DNA from: DAONDQ01 sp035402645
Lineage (GTDB): Bacteria > Cloacimonadota > Cloacimonadia > Cloacimonadales > DAONDQ01
Reading direction: 5' to 3'
NCBI GenBank assembly: GCA_035402645.1
Contig: DAONDQ010000069.1
Coordinates: forward strand, 1-16,131
Length of the DNA stretch: 16,131 nucleotides
A model generated the notes under the pieces. It had not been told where the DNA came from. It was given only the letters and a program-made list of their open reading frames with translations, and searched no databases. Positions 6,668 through 13,982 of the stretch are shown here, one piece after another (the stretch's first letter is position 1; the number at the start of each line of letters is the position of its first letter). The translations under genes and the position numbers were made by a program.

Positions 6668-8101
6668 ATGTTAAATATCAAGGCGTCATTCGCGAACCAT
6701 GACAGCAATATCTTCTTTACCACCTATTTTCAGGGGAAAAGCAATTATATTGTACTCGCCACTCATTCTACCATGAAAAGCGAATTATATGACAATGCCA
6801 ATTCCTTGCTCATCAATGAAGTCCTGCTGCAGGATTGGGAAAATTCCTCTAAAGACAAAATAGAAAATCAAATCAAAGAGTTCTTTGTAGAATTGAATTG
6901 GAAACTATATGCCCAGTTCAGACAGACGAATCTGCCCGAACAGGGTATTTCCGTGATTTTAGCTGTTGTATTTGATAATGATGTATATCTGGCACAGTTT
7001 GGCAGGATGCTTTGCTGTACCGTTACCGGGAAAAAGAGGACAGAATTGGGAAGGACGTGGGATAACTTCCATGTGAAAACCAAGAACGAACTATTTCTCC
7101 TGGGCAGTATCGAGGATAACATTCATGTGAAGGTGATGCAGATATCCCTAAAACCGGGGACATACCTAATCACCATACCATCAACCCTTTCTGATCGGTT
7201 TACCATTGAATTTGACAGTGCATTTCAACCACTGGCAATCCTGTCCAAATTTTATGAGGAATCAGCCTTCCCATATTTCATAATCGGTGCTGATATCAAG
7301 CGTTCAGAGAAAAAGAAGTCATTTTTCCTCCGTAGGAAATTCCGCATTTCAGCCATAATTGCCATAATTCTTATAATCCTTACCCTTTTGTACATGAGAC
7401 AGGGAAATAACTGTGTTCAGGAATATATCAATCGAGCACGTCTATTGTTCAAGCATCAGACTCGTATTCAATTCACTGATGTTTTAAATCATGCCAATCC
7501 CACATTTGAAAAACAGATCAGGCAGTTAGAAAAGGTAGCCTTGTCCCCTGCAAGATCGATCAGTCTTCGTACCGAAATGATCGGTGAGATGAGTTATCCT
7601 ATTACGGCTGTACCTCAATGGGACATCGAGAATATCTATCTGATCAGTCATAATAACCTGATTGCTCTCGATAAGAAGACTCACCTGCAAAAGTGGAATA
7701 AGCATTTCGAAAATGAATTGCTGAATATGAAGAAAACAGATGATAAATCATTACTGGTGTTGGAAAAGAACAGCCAGGCAATGCTTATTCATAACGATGG
7801 AAAAGAAATTTGGAACAATCCATCGATACAATACAAACAACCGCTGGAATCACCAAGTAAATCCACCACACCCTACGAGATCACATTCCAGGATGATGCA
7901 AGATTGAATGCTAATATCCTTGTTTTTCAAGCAGTGGATATGATCTATCTTGTTAATTCGCTTTCAGGAGATACGATCTCACAATACCGTTTTTCAGAGC
8001 CAATCAGTTATATATCGAGCTACGATCCACTCGAACATTGTTTTTATGTGATTATCGATAGAACATTGATCAAGTTGTATCTTGATATCAGAAGCTGGTA
8101 A
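6668..8101 (+). CDS. Membrane protein: degenerate PP2C-like domain, one TM helix, PQQ-like tail
   Basis: A 477-residue protein I place by architecture rather than by clear homology. Residues 1 to about 215 have the strand pattern of a PP2C/PPM phosphatase (ISVILAVVFDNDVYLAQFGRM at 94-114 resembles the core strands before the usual GDSR), but the metal-binding aspartates are absent: ATHSTMK (31-37) stands where a DGMGG-type motif would be and FGRM where GD is expected. Residues 226-243 form one strongly hydrophobic helix after a KKK/RRK basic stretch, giving N-in/C-out. The periplasmic part has a short helical linker (about 250-295) and then blade-like repeats such as LIALDKKTHLQKW (331-343) and MLIHNDGKEIW (372-382), reminiscent of PQQ-type propellers but too short for a full ring. 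A GGAAGGA ribosome-binding site precedes the ATG. It is the last gene of the ribH unit and lies 262 bases before the VTC gene. A pseudo-phosphatase sensor is possible. Confidence 0.6.
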   Translation: MLNIKASFANHDSNIFFTTYFQGKSNYIVLATHSTMKSELYDNANSLLINEVLLQDWENSSKDKIENQIKEFFVELNWKLYAQFRQTNLPEQGISVILAVVFDNDVYLAQFGRMLCCTVTGKKRTELGRTWDNFHVKTKNELFLLGSIEDNIHVKVMQISLKPGTYLITIPSTLSDRFTIEFDSAFQPLAILSKFYEESAFPYFIIGADIKRSEKKKSFFLRRKFRISAIIAIILIILTLLYMRQGNNCVQEYINRARLLFKHQTRIQFTDVLNHANPTFEKQIRQLEKVALSPARSISLRTEMIGEMSYPITAVPQWDIENIYLISHNNLIALDKKTHLQKWNKHFENELLNMKKTDDKSLLVLEKNSQAMLIHNDGKEIWNNPSIQYKQPLESPSKSTTPYEITFQDDARLNANILVFQAVDMIYLVNSLSGDTISQYRFSEPISYISSYDPLEHCFYVIIDRTLIKLYLDIRSW

Positions 8102-8103
8102 AG

Positions 8104-8133
8104 AATGTAACATTTAAGATACATTGTTACATT
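8104..8133. repeat. 8-bp inverted repeat after the PP2C-like gene
   Basis: AATGTAAC (8104-8111) and GTTACATT (8126-8133) are perfect reverse complements around a 14-base loop. It begins 3 bases after the stop codon. The absence of a following T-run argues against a standard terminator; 3'-end protection or an operator are alternatives. Confidence 0.5.
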
Positions 8134-8279
8134 GATGTCCTGATACGTATATTTCCTTTATCTATCTGCTTTCCAGTGAATTAGGATGCTTTTACGATAT
8201 ATATTTATGACAGGCATGTTACAGATTCCTGAAAAAGGAATGGATTGTATTCTTCCGTAATTGCCTGCAATAAGGGTCG

Positions 8280-8308
8280 TTAACTAACTCGGATCATTCT
8301 GGTATAAT
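8280..8308 (+). promoter_or_regulatory. Sigma70-type promoter for the VTC operon
   Basis: TTAACT (8280-8285) and a consensus TATAAT (8303-8308) are separated by 17 bases, about 56 bases before the VTC start codon. The -10 box is perfect and the -35 matches 4 of 6 bases. Its position at the head of a four-gene unit supports it. Confidence 0.65.
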
Positions 8309-8363
8309 ATTTGCACTATCTTTTGGTATTCTATTGTTCAAATAGCATTGTAGAGGAGGTCCC

Positions 8364-9209
8364 TTGACCACCAACGAACTCACATTCAGAAGGAAAGAGA
8401 GAAAGTACATCATACTGGAACATAGTTTTGATGAGATCGTGCAGCGTATTGAAGAACACATGCCCATTTATCATTTCGAGGGAAATCCCGGATTGGTTCA
8501 GATCGAAACCACTTACTTCGATACAGATGATTTTCTTTTATTCAAAGAATACCAGTCCAGACGCAAATTCCGTTTCAAGATCCGTATGCGTCGGTATTTT
8601 TATGATAATCTATGTGAACCGAAATATCTTGTCGAATTCAAGGTCTCGCATAATTCAATCACCTCCAAGAAGAGATTCATTCTACCTGCCCAATTTTACG
8701 AAGATTTTCTGGCAAACAAAGACCTGAAATCGGTGATCAAGGATGCAAATCAAGGACTGATTGGCGCACAAAAGACATATAAGATCATACGTGAATTGTT
8801 CAAGATCAATCACTTGAAACCCGTTCTCCGCACAACGTATAACCGTATTGCATTCCAGAAAAAGTCAAACCGGATACGTATAACGGTAGATCAAGGAATA
8901 ACCCATGAAAGATTACTTGGAAAACCCAAAACCGAAACGCTCGATGCAATCGTGCTGGAATCCAAGATCATGGGGAAAAGTCCAAAATGGCATAAGAAGA
9001 TGGTGAACCAGTTGTCGCTTCTTTATCAGCAAAGGTTCTCAAAATATGCAACCGGTATCAATTCCATCTACTTCCCCGAACGAGGGAAATATAACTTCTC
9101 AACGGATGAGGAAGGTGACTGTCCGCAAATACCGGATCGCATCATCGATTCATTCAAGATGCTGAAGACGATCCTCAAACTGGACGATAACGCTCTATTC
9201 GAGGAGTGA
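8364..9209 (+). CDS. VTC-domain protein, polyphosphate polymerase-like
   Basis: A 281-residue cytoplasmic protein of the VTC/triphosphate-tunnel type. In yeast, Vtc4 of this family polymerises polyphosphate from ATP inside a basic tunnel; bacterial members are generally uncharacterised. Tunnel-type motifs appear in order: RKERKY (10-15), YFDTDD (51-56), KIRMRRY (72-78), YLVEFK (88-93), SKKR (101-104), RTTYNR (156-161), RITVDQG (172-178), VLESKIMG (197-204) and FSKYATG (225-231). All the expected basic and acidic tunnel residues seem to be retained, so an active enzyme is plausible. The start is TTG; it is chosen because a strong AGGAGG (8354-8359) lies just upstream and the family begins here. 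No SPX or transmembrane domain is present, so membrane coupling would have to come from the DUF4956 protein encoded one base after its stop. Confidence 0.9.
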   Translation: MTTNELTFRRKERKYIILEHSFDEIVQRIEEHMPIYHFEGNPGLVQIETTYFDTDDFLLFKEYQSRRKFRFKIRMRRYFYDNLCEPKYLVEFKVSHNSITSKKRFILPAQFYEDFLANKDLKSVIKDANQGLIGAQKTYKIIRELFKINHLKPVLRTTYNRIAFQKKSNRIRITVDQGITHERLLGKPKTETLDAIVLESKIMGKSPKWHKKMVNQLSLLYQQRFSKYATGINSIYFPERGKYNFSTDEEGDCPQIPDRIIDSFKMLKTILKLDDNALFEE

Positions 9210-9210
9210 T

Positions 9211-9726
9211 ATGGGAGAATTATTTCAAGTTATACGGGACAGTTCTTCAGGTGGAGTGGCACAATCTCCCCTGGAAATTGTATTCAACCTGACACTGGCA
9301 ATGGTATTGGGTTTGATTTATGCCTATGTGTATAAACTTACTTATATCCGGGAGAAAAAGGACAAGACTCTCAAGAACGAGATGATCAGCGTAAGTTATG
9401 CCCTTGTCCTGCTTTCCGTAGGTGGTGCCTTCATATGGATCGTGGTTGCCGATAATCTCGTCAGGGCTTTTGGTCTTGCCGGAGCACTCAGTCTCATTCG
9501 CTTCAGAACGGTTGTTAAAGATCCATCCAATACGATCAAGGTCTTCTATGCAATCATCATCGGGATGTCCTGCGGACTAAGCCAGTACTACGCTGCCATC
9601 ATCGGAACCATCTTCATGTGTTTTGTGCTCACGGTTGTTTATTTCGTGGTCGTTCGAAACAAGAGAAAGAAAAAAAGCAAAAAAGATTCTGATAATGGTG
9701 AATTGGATACTGATGACGAAGCATAA
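9211..9726 (+). CDS. DUF4956 family inner-membrane protein
   Basis: A 171-residue integral membrane protein. Hydrophobic segments lie at about 22-42, 58-80, 111-128 and 128-148, suggesting four helices. Between the second and third is the family signature RAFGLAGALSLIRFRTVVKDP (85-105), whose three arginines would sit near the membrane face. The C-terminal tail (150-171) is a strongly basic run followed by an acidic stretch. Known: DUF4956 genes often sit beside VTC-domain genes. Seen here: the start is one base after the VTC stop, with GAGGAG (9201-9206) as ribosome-binding site inside the VTC gene, so the pair is tightly coupled. I infer that it is the membrane partner of the VTC enzyme, perhaps a channel for the polymer. 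The 3' end overlaps the next gene in another frame. Confidence 0.88.
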   Translation: MGELFQVIRDSSSGGVAQSPLEIVFNLTLAMVLGLIYAYVYKLTYIREKKDKTLKNEMISVSYALVLLSVGGAFIWIVVADNLVRAFGLAGALSLIRFRTVVKDPSNTIKVFYAIIIGMSCGLSQYYAAIIGTIFMCFVLTVVYFVVVRNKRKKKSKKDSDNGELDTDDEA

Positions 9727-11035
9727 GTTTATTGTCCTCATTATACTCTCAATCGCTTTGAGCGGCCTTTCTGCCCAGAGCAATGACCTCAAGTCACTGG
9801 TCAATTCGTTATTACTGACAAATTCCGATTATCAGCAACTGCTTAGTAAATACAATCAGGAAAAGTCAGTCAATACAATCAACAAGTCCCTCTCTTGGTT
9901 TGATATGAGCTTTGTCTATAAGCAGTATGACAACGATTTCACACGGGATGACAGGAACAGCACACTGGAACACTCCCGTGTCGATGAGAAGGATAAACGC
10001 TGGGGGGTTGAACTCAGCAAGCAATTGTTCTCGAAGGATTTCGATAATGAGCAGGATGCCATCGGTTCTCGTTTTGACCTGCTGCGATATGGTCAGGATT
10101 TGAAACTGATGAAAACAAGAGCATCTTCAGATATCCTGGATGACCTGATCTACTGGTATGAGACGGAACAGAGAATCACCCAGTTGAAACAGGAATTATC
10201 CGTGCTGGAAAACCAGAATCAAGTCTTGGAAGACATGAACCAACAGAATCAAATTGATTCAGATATCCTGATTTCGAATATAGAAGACTTGGATGAAAAG
10301 GAAAGTGAATTATCCGAATCACTCAAGATCACTTCACTATTTGCAAGCAAGTATGGGAATATTCTTCCCTCCTTTACCGATAAGATACAATCCTATATCA
10401 ATTCCCATCCCCAGGCAGACACACTTCAATTCAAAGCAAATGTGATTCAGGAGATCAAGGGATTGAAAAAGGATGTCAATTCCATTAATAATCACATCGA
10501 TATGCATTATTACTCCTTTTTCATGCCGGAACTGAATTTAAAGCTTTCCTATAATTGGCGTGAAAACAGACAGCATTGGAATATCAATGATAACAGCGTA
10601 CTGAAAAAGCTGATCAGGAACCAGGATGAGGAATATCCAGAAGGTGATATCGAGTTCGTACTTCCCTTCAATTTTGTTTCGAATGCCTATGGAAAATATT
10701 CCCTTTTGAGAGCATATGATTTGGAACTCGATTATAGAAGCAGGGATATGCTCTATGCATGGGAACGGTTTGCACTCGATCATACCACTCAATATCAAAT
10801 CGCTGAAAAGCAATTCGAACGAAGATGCAGATTAAATGAGCTCTATCAGCATCAGCTGTCACTTCAGCAGAAAAGATTCAAGGAAGAACCTGCCCTATTA
10901 GGGGCAAACCCAAGTCTGCAATTACAAAAGACTACGCTGAAGGCTGACAAGGCTCAGTTGAATATGAGAATTGCTGAAATGAAACTCTATAAGGAAATAT
11001 TCCTCATGACTAACATGGAAGAGGATGTCCGATGA
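9713..11035 (+). CDS. TolC-like outer-membrane efflux protein
   Basis: A 440-residue exported protein. Residues 1-20 are a signal peptide (MTKHKF, hydrophobic core, cleavage near GLSA). The rest has alternating long heptad-rich helical regions (about 115-220 and 340-430) and beta-like stretches such as MSFVYKQY (about 65) and the ELNLKLSYNW region (about 270-280), the pattern of TolC family channels with two helical hairpins and beta-barrel strands. Sequence identity to any named TolC could not be judged. The frame is open 30 codons upstream, but the ATG at 9713 is where the signal peptide begins; it overlaps the end of the DUF4956 gene by 14 bases and has only a weak GGTGA site at 9697-9701. 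The last four bases (ATGA) overlap the HlyD gene, which strengthens the assignment as its outer-membrane partner. Confidence 0.78.
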   Translation: MTKHKFIVLIILSIALSGLSAQSNDLKSLVNSLLLTNSDYQQLLSKYNQEKSVNTINKSLSWFDMSFVYKQYDNDFTRDDRNSTLEHSRVDEKDKRWGVELSKQLFSKDFDNEQDAIGSRFDLLRYGQDLKLMKTRASSDILDDLIYWYETEQRITQLKQELSVLENQNQVLEDMNQQNQIDSDILISNIEDLDEKESELSESLKITSLFASKYGNILPSFTDKIQSYINSHPQADTLQFKANVIQEIKGLKKDVNSINNHIDMHYYSFFMPELNLKLSYNWRENRQHWNINDNSVLKKLIRNQDEEYPEGDIEFVLPFNFVSNAYGKYSLLRAYDLELDYRSRDMLYAWERFALDHTTQYQIAEKQFERRCRLNELYQHQLSLQQKRFKEEPALLGANPSLQLQKTTLKADKAQLNMRIAEMKLYKEIFLMTNMEEDVR

Positions 11036-12135
11036 AAAAAAGAAAGATCCTTACCGTATTGATCCTTTGTGTTGTGGTTTTAGCAGTGATCACTGCCCTT
11101 TCATACGTGATAGAAGCACATTCACAAAAACTACCGGCTGTCGTTTCTTCTGAAAAAGTGATTGTCAGCTCTGAAGTGGATGGTTTAATGAAATCATATG
11201 CAGTCGCTTCCATGCAGAAAGTGAATCAGAATGACTTGATTGCTGAAATATCCAATACAAAGATTCCTTACAAACTGGAGACTCTCAAGAAAGAAAAGCA
11301 GAAATACGAAGAATTGATCAATTCGGCACACTCAGGTGATTTTCTGAAAAATGAAGTGTATGATATTGATAAGAGTATACAGTCGAATCAATCCGATTTG
11401 GACAAAGCTCAAACCGATTACGGCAAGACATGTGATAAACTGCAAGTGATGAGAGACAGGTTCAATAATAGTCTGAAGCAATTCCAGGCGGAGAAGAATC
11501 TCTATAACCAGGGGATCATCAATACTTCTGAGTTTGATAAGGCTTCCAGGGAATATTGGGATGTGAACAAGGAATATACAGAGCTCAAGAGTGATTCGAT
11601 CTCAGCACAACAAATGATCAAGACAAGCTTGAATATACGTAACCTGCTCCAGGCAAGAAAGAATATCATGACGAATAATGTCGATATTCTCGCTTCAAAA
11701 TATATATTGGATTTGAACGACGTCGAAGCGGATATTAATGACCTGCAGCAGGAAGTGAATAACTTCCGGATCCACTCCCCCATTTCCGGTGTCGTAACCG
11801 ATATCAATTACCTTCCCGGTGAGAAGATCGACAGGGGTGATGATATTGCCGAGATTGCGGATTTGAGCAAGATTTGGATCACTGCATACGGCTCTTCTTC
11901 AAGCAGCCATCAAATTCATCCCGGACAGAGAGTGCGGGTAATGTGCTCAAGGAATAAGAATATCATGGGGACAGTCAGTACTGTATCTCCAGTCATGGAG
12001 AAGGTCAAATCACTTAGTTCTTCCTTCGAGACAGTGAATACCTACACAAAGATCGAGGTGAAAATCAATAACATGGAAGAGGCATTGCAGTATATAACAC
12101 CCGGTGAAAGACTCTTTATTCGAATTTATTTCTAA
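11032..12135 (+). CDS. HlyD-family periplasmic adaptor (membrane fusion protein)
   Basis: A 367-residue adaptor expected to link an inner-membrane component to a TolC-type channel. One N-terminal transmembrane helix (about 6-26) anchors it. Residues 41-75 (IVSSEVDGLMKSYAV, then VNQNDLIAEI) form the first half of the biotinyl-lipoyl domain; residues 80-245 form a long coiled-coil hairpin; FRIHSPISGVVTDI (245-258) and PGEKIDRGDDIAEIAD (262-277) are the second lipoyl half; a beta-barrel domain with HPGQRVRVM (296-304) follows. This order is diagnostic of HlyD/EmrA-like adaptors. It overlaps the TolC-like gene by ATGA. No ABC, MFS or RND transporter is encoded in the unit; the only polytopic inner-membrane protein is the DUF4956 protein. 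Confidence 0.92.
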   Translation: MKKRKILTVLILCVVVLAVITALSYVIEAHSQKLPAVVSSEKVIVSSEVDGLMKSYAVASMQKVNQNDLIAEISNTKIPYKLETLKKEKQKYEELINSAHSGDFLKNEVYDIDKSIQSNQSDLDKAQTDYGKTCDKLQVMRDRFNNSLKQFQAEKNLYNQGIINTSEFDKASREYWDVNKEYTELKSDSISAQQMIKTSLNIRNLLQARKNIMTNNVDILASKYILDLNDVEADINDLQQEVNNFRIHSPISGVVTDINYLPGEKIDRGDDIAEIADLSKIWITAYGSSSSSHQIHPGQRVRVMCSRNKNIMGTVSTVSPVMEKVKSLSSSFETVNTYTKIEVKINNMEEALQYITPGERLFIRIYF

Positions 12136-12144
12136 TCTTCTTGC

Positions 12145-12190
12145 AAAAAAGCCTGGATATTGATTTTAAAATCAGTATCCAGGCTTTTTT
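12145..12190. terminator. Long bidirectional intrinsic terminator
   Basis: A 15-bp perfect stem, AAAAAAGCCTGGATA (12145-12159) with TATCCAGGCTTTTTT (12176-12190), encloses a further palindrome, TGATTTTAAAATCA, so almost all 46 bases pair. It gives a T-run on both strands. It lies 9 bases after the HlyD stop and 9 bases past the 3' end of the convergent lipoprotein gene, so it can serve both. Confidence 0.93.
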
Positions 12191-12199
12191 TAATCAAGA

Positions 12200-12580
12200 T
12201 TATTCACTATCTAATGTAACCTTGAAGCCTGCACCGGATTCAGGACCCTCATGCGTGACTTTAAAAGTCTTCTTCAAGGAGAATTTCTTGTTTTCACTTT
12301 CATTCGTGCTTGCCATGGGTGTATAATAACCCTTCAGGCTTACATCAATCCTGGCGGTTTCATCTTCAGTATCCGGAGTAATCTTCAAGATTTGCACATC
12401 ATTGACGACAATATTCCCAACAGGTTCAATAATGGAAAACCATTCAGCAGTGATATTCTGTTCGGCATAAGTTTGAATTGCTTCTTTTGCTCTCTGGAAT
12501 TTCTCACTTTTCAGGTTATTCTTTGCACAACCTACAAAGAGAATCACGAATAATGATAGGATTATACAGAGTCTTTTCAC
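12200..12580 (-). CDS. Small putative lipoprotein, function unknown
   Basis: A 126-residue protein. I choose the GTG at 12580 rather than an ATG 18 codons upstream because AAGGAG sits five bases before the GTG and the signal peptide starts there. The N-terminus (KRLCIILSLFVILFVGC) is a lipoprotein signal with FVGC at 15-18; Cys18 would be lipidated. The mature part has a charged helix (about 21-45) followed by a probable beta-rich domain with a conserved-looking IVVNDVQILKITP segment. No family was recognised. It is convergent with the HlyD gene and shares the bidirectional terminator; a separate terminator lies upstream of it, so it is probably transcribed alone. Confidence 0.8.
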   Translation of the reverse strand: MKRLCIILSLFVILFVGCAKNNLKSEKFQRAKEAIQTYAEQNITAEWFSIIEPVGNIVVNDVQILKITPDTEDETARIDVSLKGYYTPMASTNESENKKFSLKKTFKVTHEGPESGAGFKVTLDSE

Positions 12581-12727
12581 TATAGCTCCTTCTCGTGAAT
12601 AATGAATAATCATGATCATTGCTAACTTTGTCATTTTATTAGTTTAAAATTTAATTGTATAGTATTTTATCATAATTTTCCATCTTTCATCCTGTCCGGG
12701 TATATACTTCGATTCACAAAACAAAAA

Positions 12728-12747
12728 CGGCAGGTTTTCACCTGCCG
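12728..12747 (-). terminator. Intrinsic terminator of the FGE-like gene pair
   Basis: CGGCAGGT (12728-12735) and ACCTGCCG (12740-12747) make a perfect 8-bp GC-rich stem; read on the minus strand the loop is GAAA and the stem is followed by TTTTTGTTTT. It lies about 30 bases beyond the stop of the gene at 12778. Confidence 0.9.
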
Positions 12748-12777
12748 AGGTTGTTATCTCTATCTAACCCTACGAGC

Positions 12778-13884
12778 TTATTGCAGATTCCTTACAAGAC
12801 GAATACCAACACCTTGCATGGTTGTATCAGATGCACCATTATATCTTCTATAAAACACATTGCACCAATCTGAGAACCATCCCCAGCAGCCGCCATGGAA
12901 TTCATGAATAACACCTGTCTCCGGACCATGGGGATTGGTCTGTGGTGTAGTGGGGTAATCACCATAAAGATCCCATACCCATTCATAGACATTTCCACTC
13001 ATATCGTAGATACCAAGTTCATTGGGTGTCTTTAGACCTATATCGTGGCAACCAAAATCGGAATCGCCGCCTACATAGTAACCCCACCAGGCTACGTCAT
13101 CTGCATTATCACTTCCACTGAAAGGATAATCGTGTGAAAGGTTTCCACCTCGTGCAGCGAATATCCATTCCATGGCTGTGGGTAATCGATAACCATTGGC
13201 AATCCAGTTGCATTCTATATTCGACTGATTATTATCATTGGTATTCCATCCTGAAGGCCAATTATCGGGGTTTGTTCCACATCCATAGTAGGTATAGCAT
13301 GGATTCAAGCCTTCCTGCATACTTCTTCGATTGCAGAACTCGATTGCATTAAACCAGGATACGAAATACACCGGCTTATTGGCTCCGACGCCATATGAAT
13401 TTGCCGGATTAACCCCCATCACAGCCTGATAACTGCTTTGCGTCATTTCATATTTATCCATGATGAAACTGGATATTGTCATGTCAGCATATCCATTATT
13501 GAATGTTCCTCCATCCACTTCAACAAAGTGTGGTGGAAGCAACGCAGAATCGTAAGTGACATAATAAAACCTTTTACTACTTGTAGGGGTAAACTGGTAC
13601 GAAAGGCTGGATGAAGGGAGAGCAACAATGAGCAGCCACGAAGGAGAACTACAGTTTTCAGCAGAATTGCACTGGTATATATTGTATCCCGTAGCCCCAG
13701 TCATGGCATTCCAACTCAGTCGGATCTGCCCACTGGGGAGAGTAGTAATTTGAACTGTGAGGGTTTGTTTTACCGGATCATCCGACTGTGAACCTGGCGA
13801 AACCTTGGAGATTGCGCTATTATCAATCGAATAAAGCAAGACGATCAAGGATAAGATGATAAGAACAAGAGTATGTTTCAACAT
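12778..13884 (-). CDS. Secreted FnIII-like plus FGE/SUMF1-like protein (copy B)
   Basis: A 368-residue exported protein. The frame extends 45 codons upstream, but the ATG at 13884 follows a strong AGGAGGT and starts the signal peptide (about 1-20). Residues about 41-115 form a fibronectin type III-like domain (SGQIRLSWNAMTGATGYNIY). Residues about 118-366 form an FGE-sulfatase domain: VEVDGGTF, MDKYEMTQSSYQAVMG, PVYFVSWFNAIEFCN, GYRLPTAMEWIFAARGG, NELGIYDMSGNVYEW, HGGCW (330-334) and the final GIRLVRN. The site aligning with the redox cysteine pair of true FGE keeps one Cys (341) but has Trp at the other; another Cys sits at 333. It is thus probably a binding or structural relative rather than a sulfatase activator, and no sulfatase gene is nearby. 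It follows paralog A in the same direction with a 98-base gap. Confidence 0.88.
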   Translation of the reverse strand: MLKHTLVLIILSLIVLLYSIDNSAISKVSPGSQSDDPVKQTLTVQITTLPSGQIRLSWNAMTGATGYNIYQCNSAENCSSPSWLLIVALPSSSLSYQFTPTSSKRFYYVTYDSALLPPHFVEVDGGTFNNGYADMTISSFIMDKYEMTQSSYQAVMGVNPANSYGVGANKPVYFVSWFNAIEFCNRRSMQEGLNPCYTYYGCGTNPDNWPSGWNTNDNNQSNIECNWIANGYRLPTAMEWIFAARGGNLSHDYPFSGSDNADDVAWWGYYVGGDSDFGCHDIGLKTPNELGIYDMSGNVYEWVWDLYGDYPTTPQTNPHGPETGVIHEFHGGCWGWFSDWCNVFYRRYNGASDTTMQGVGIRLVRNLQ

Positions 13885-13982
13885 ATTACCTCCTAAAATA
13901 GATTGGAATATATAAGGTTGCGATCTTTTTTCTTTTTCATCCCCTTGACCGATCGCATCCGCCGTATCTTTAATATACGAAA

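Larger units (their letters stand above)
8102..8363. other. Intergenic region before the VTC operon
   Basis: A 262-base spacer holding an inverted repeat just after the upstream stop codon (8104-8133) and a promoter (8280-8308). No terminator with a T-run separates the two plus-strand operons, so partial readthrough is possible. No small ORF or RNA gene was recognised. Confidence 0.5.
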
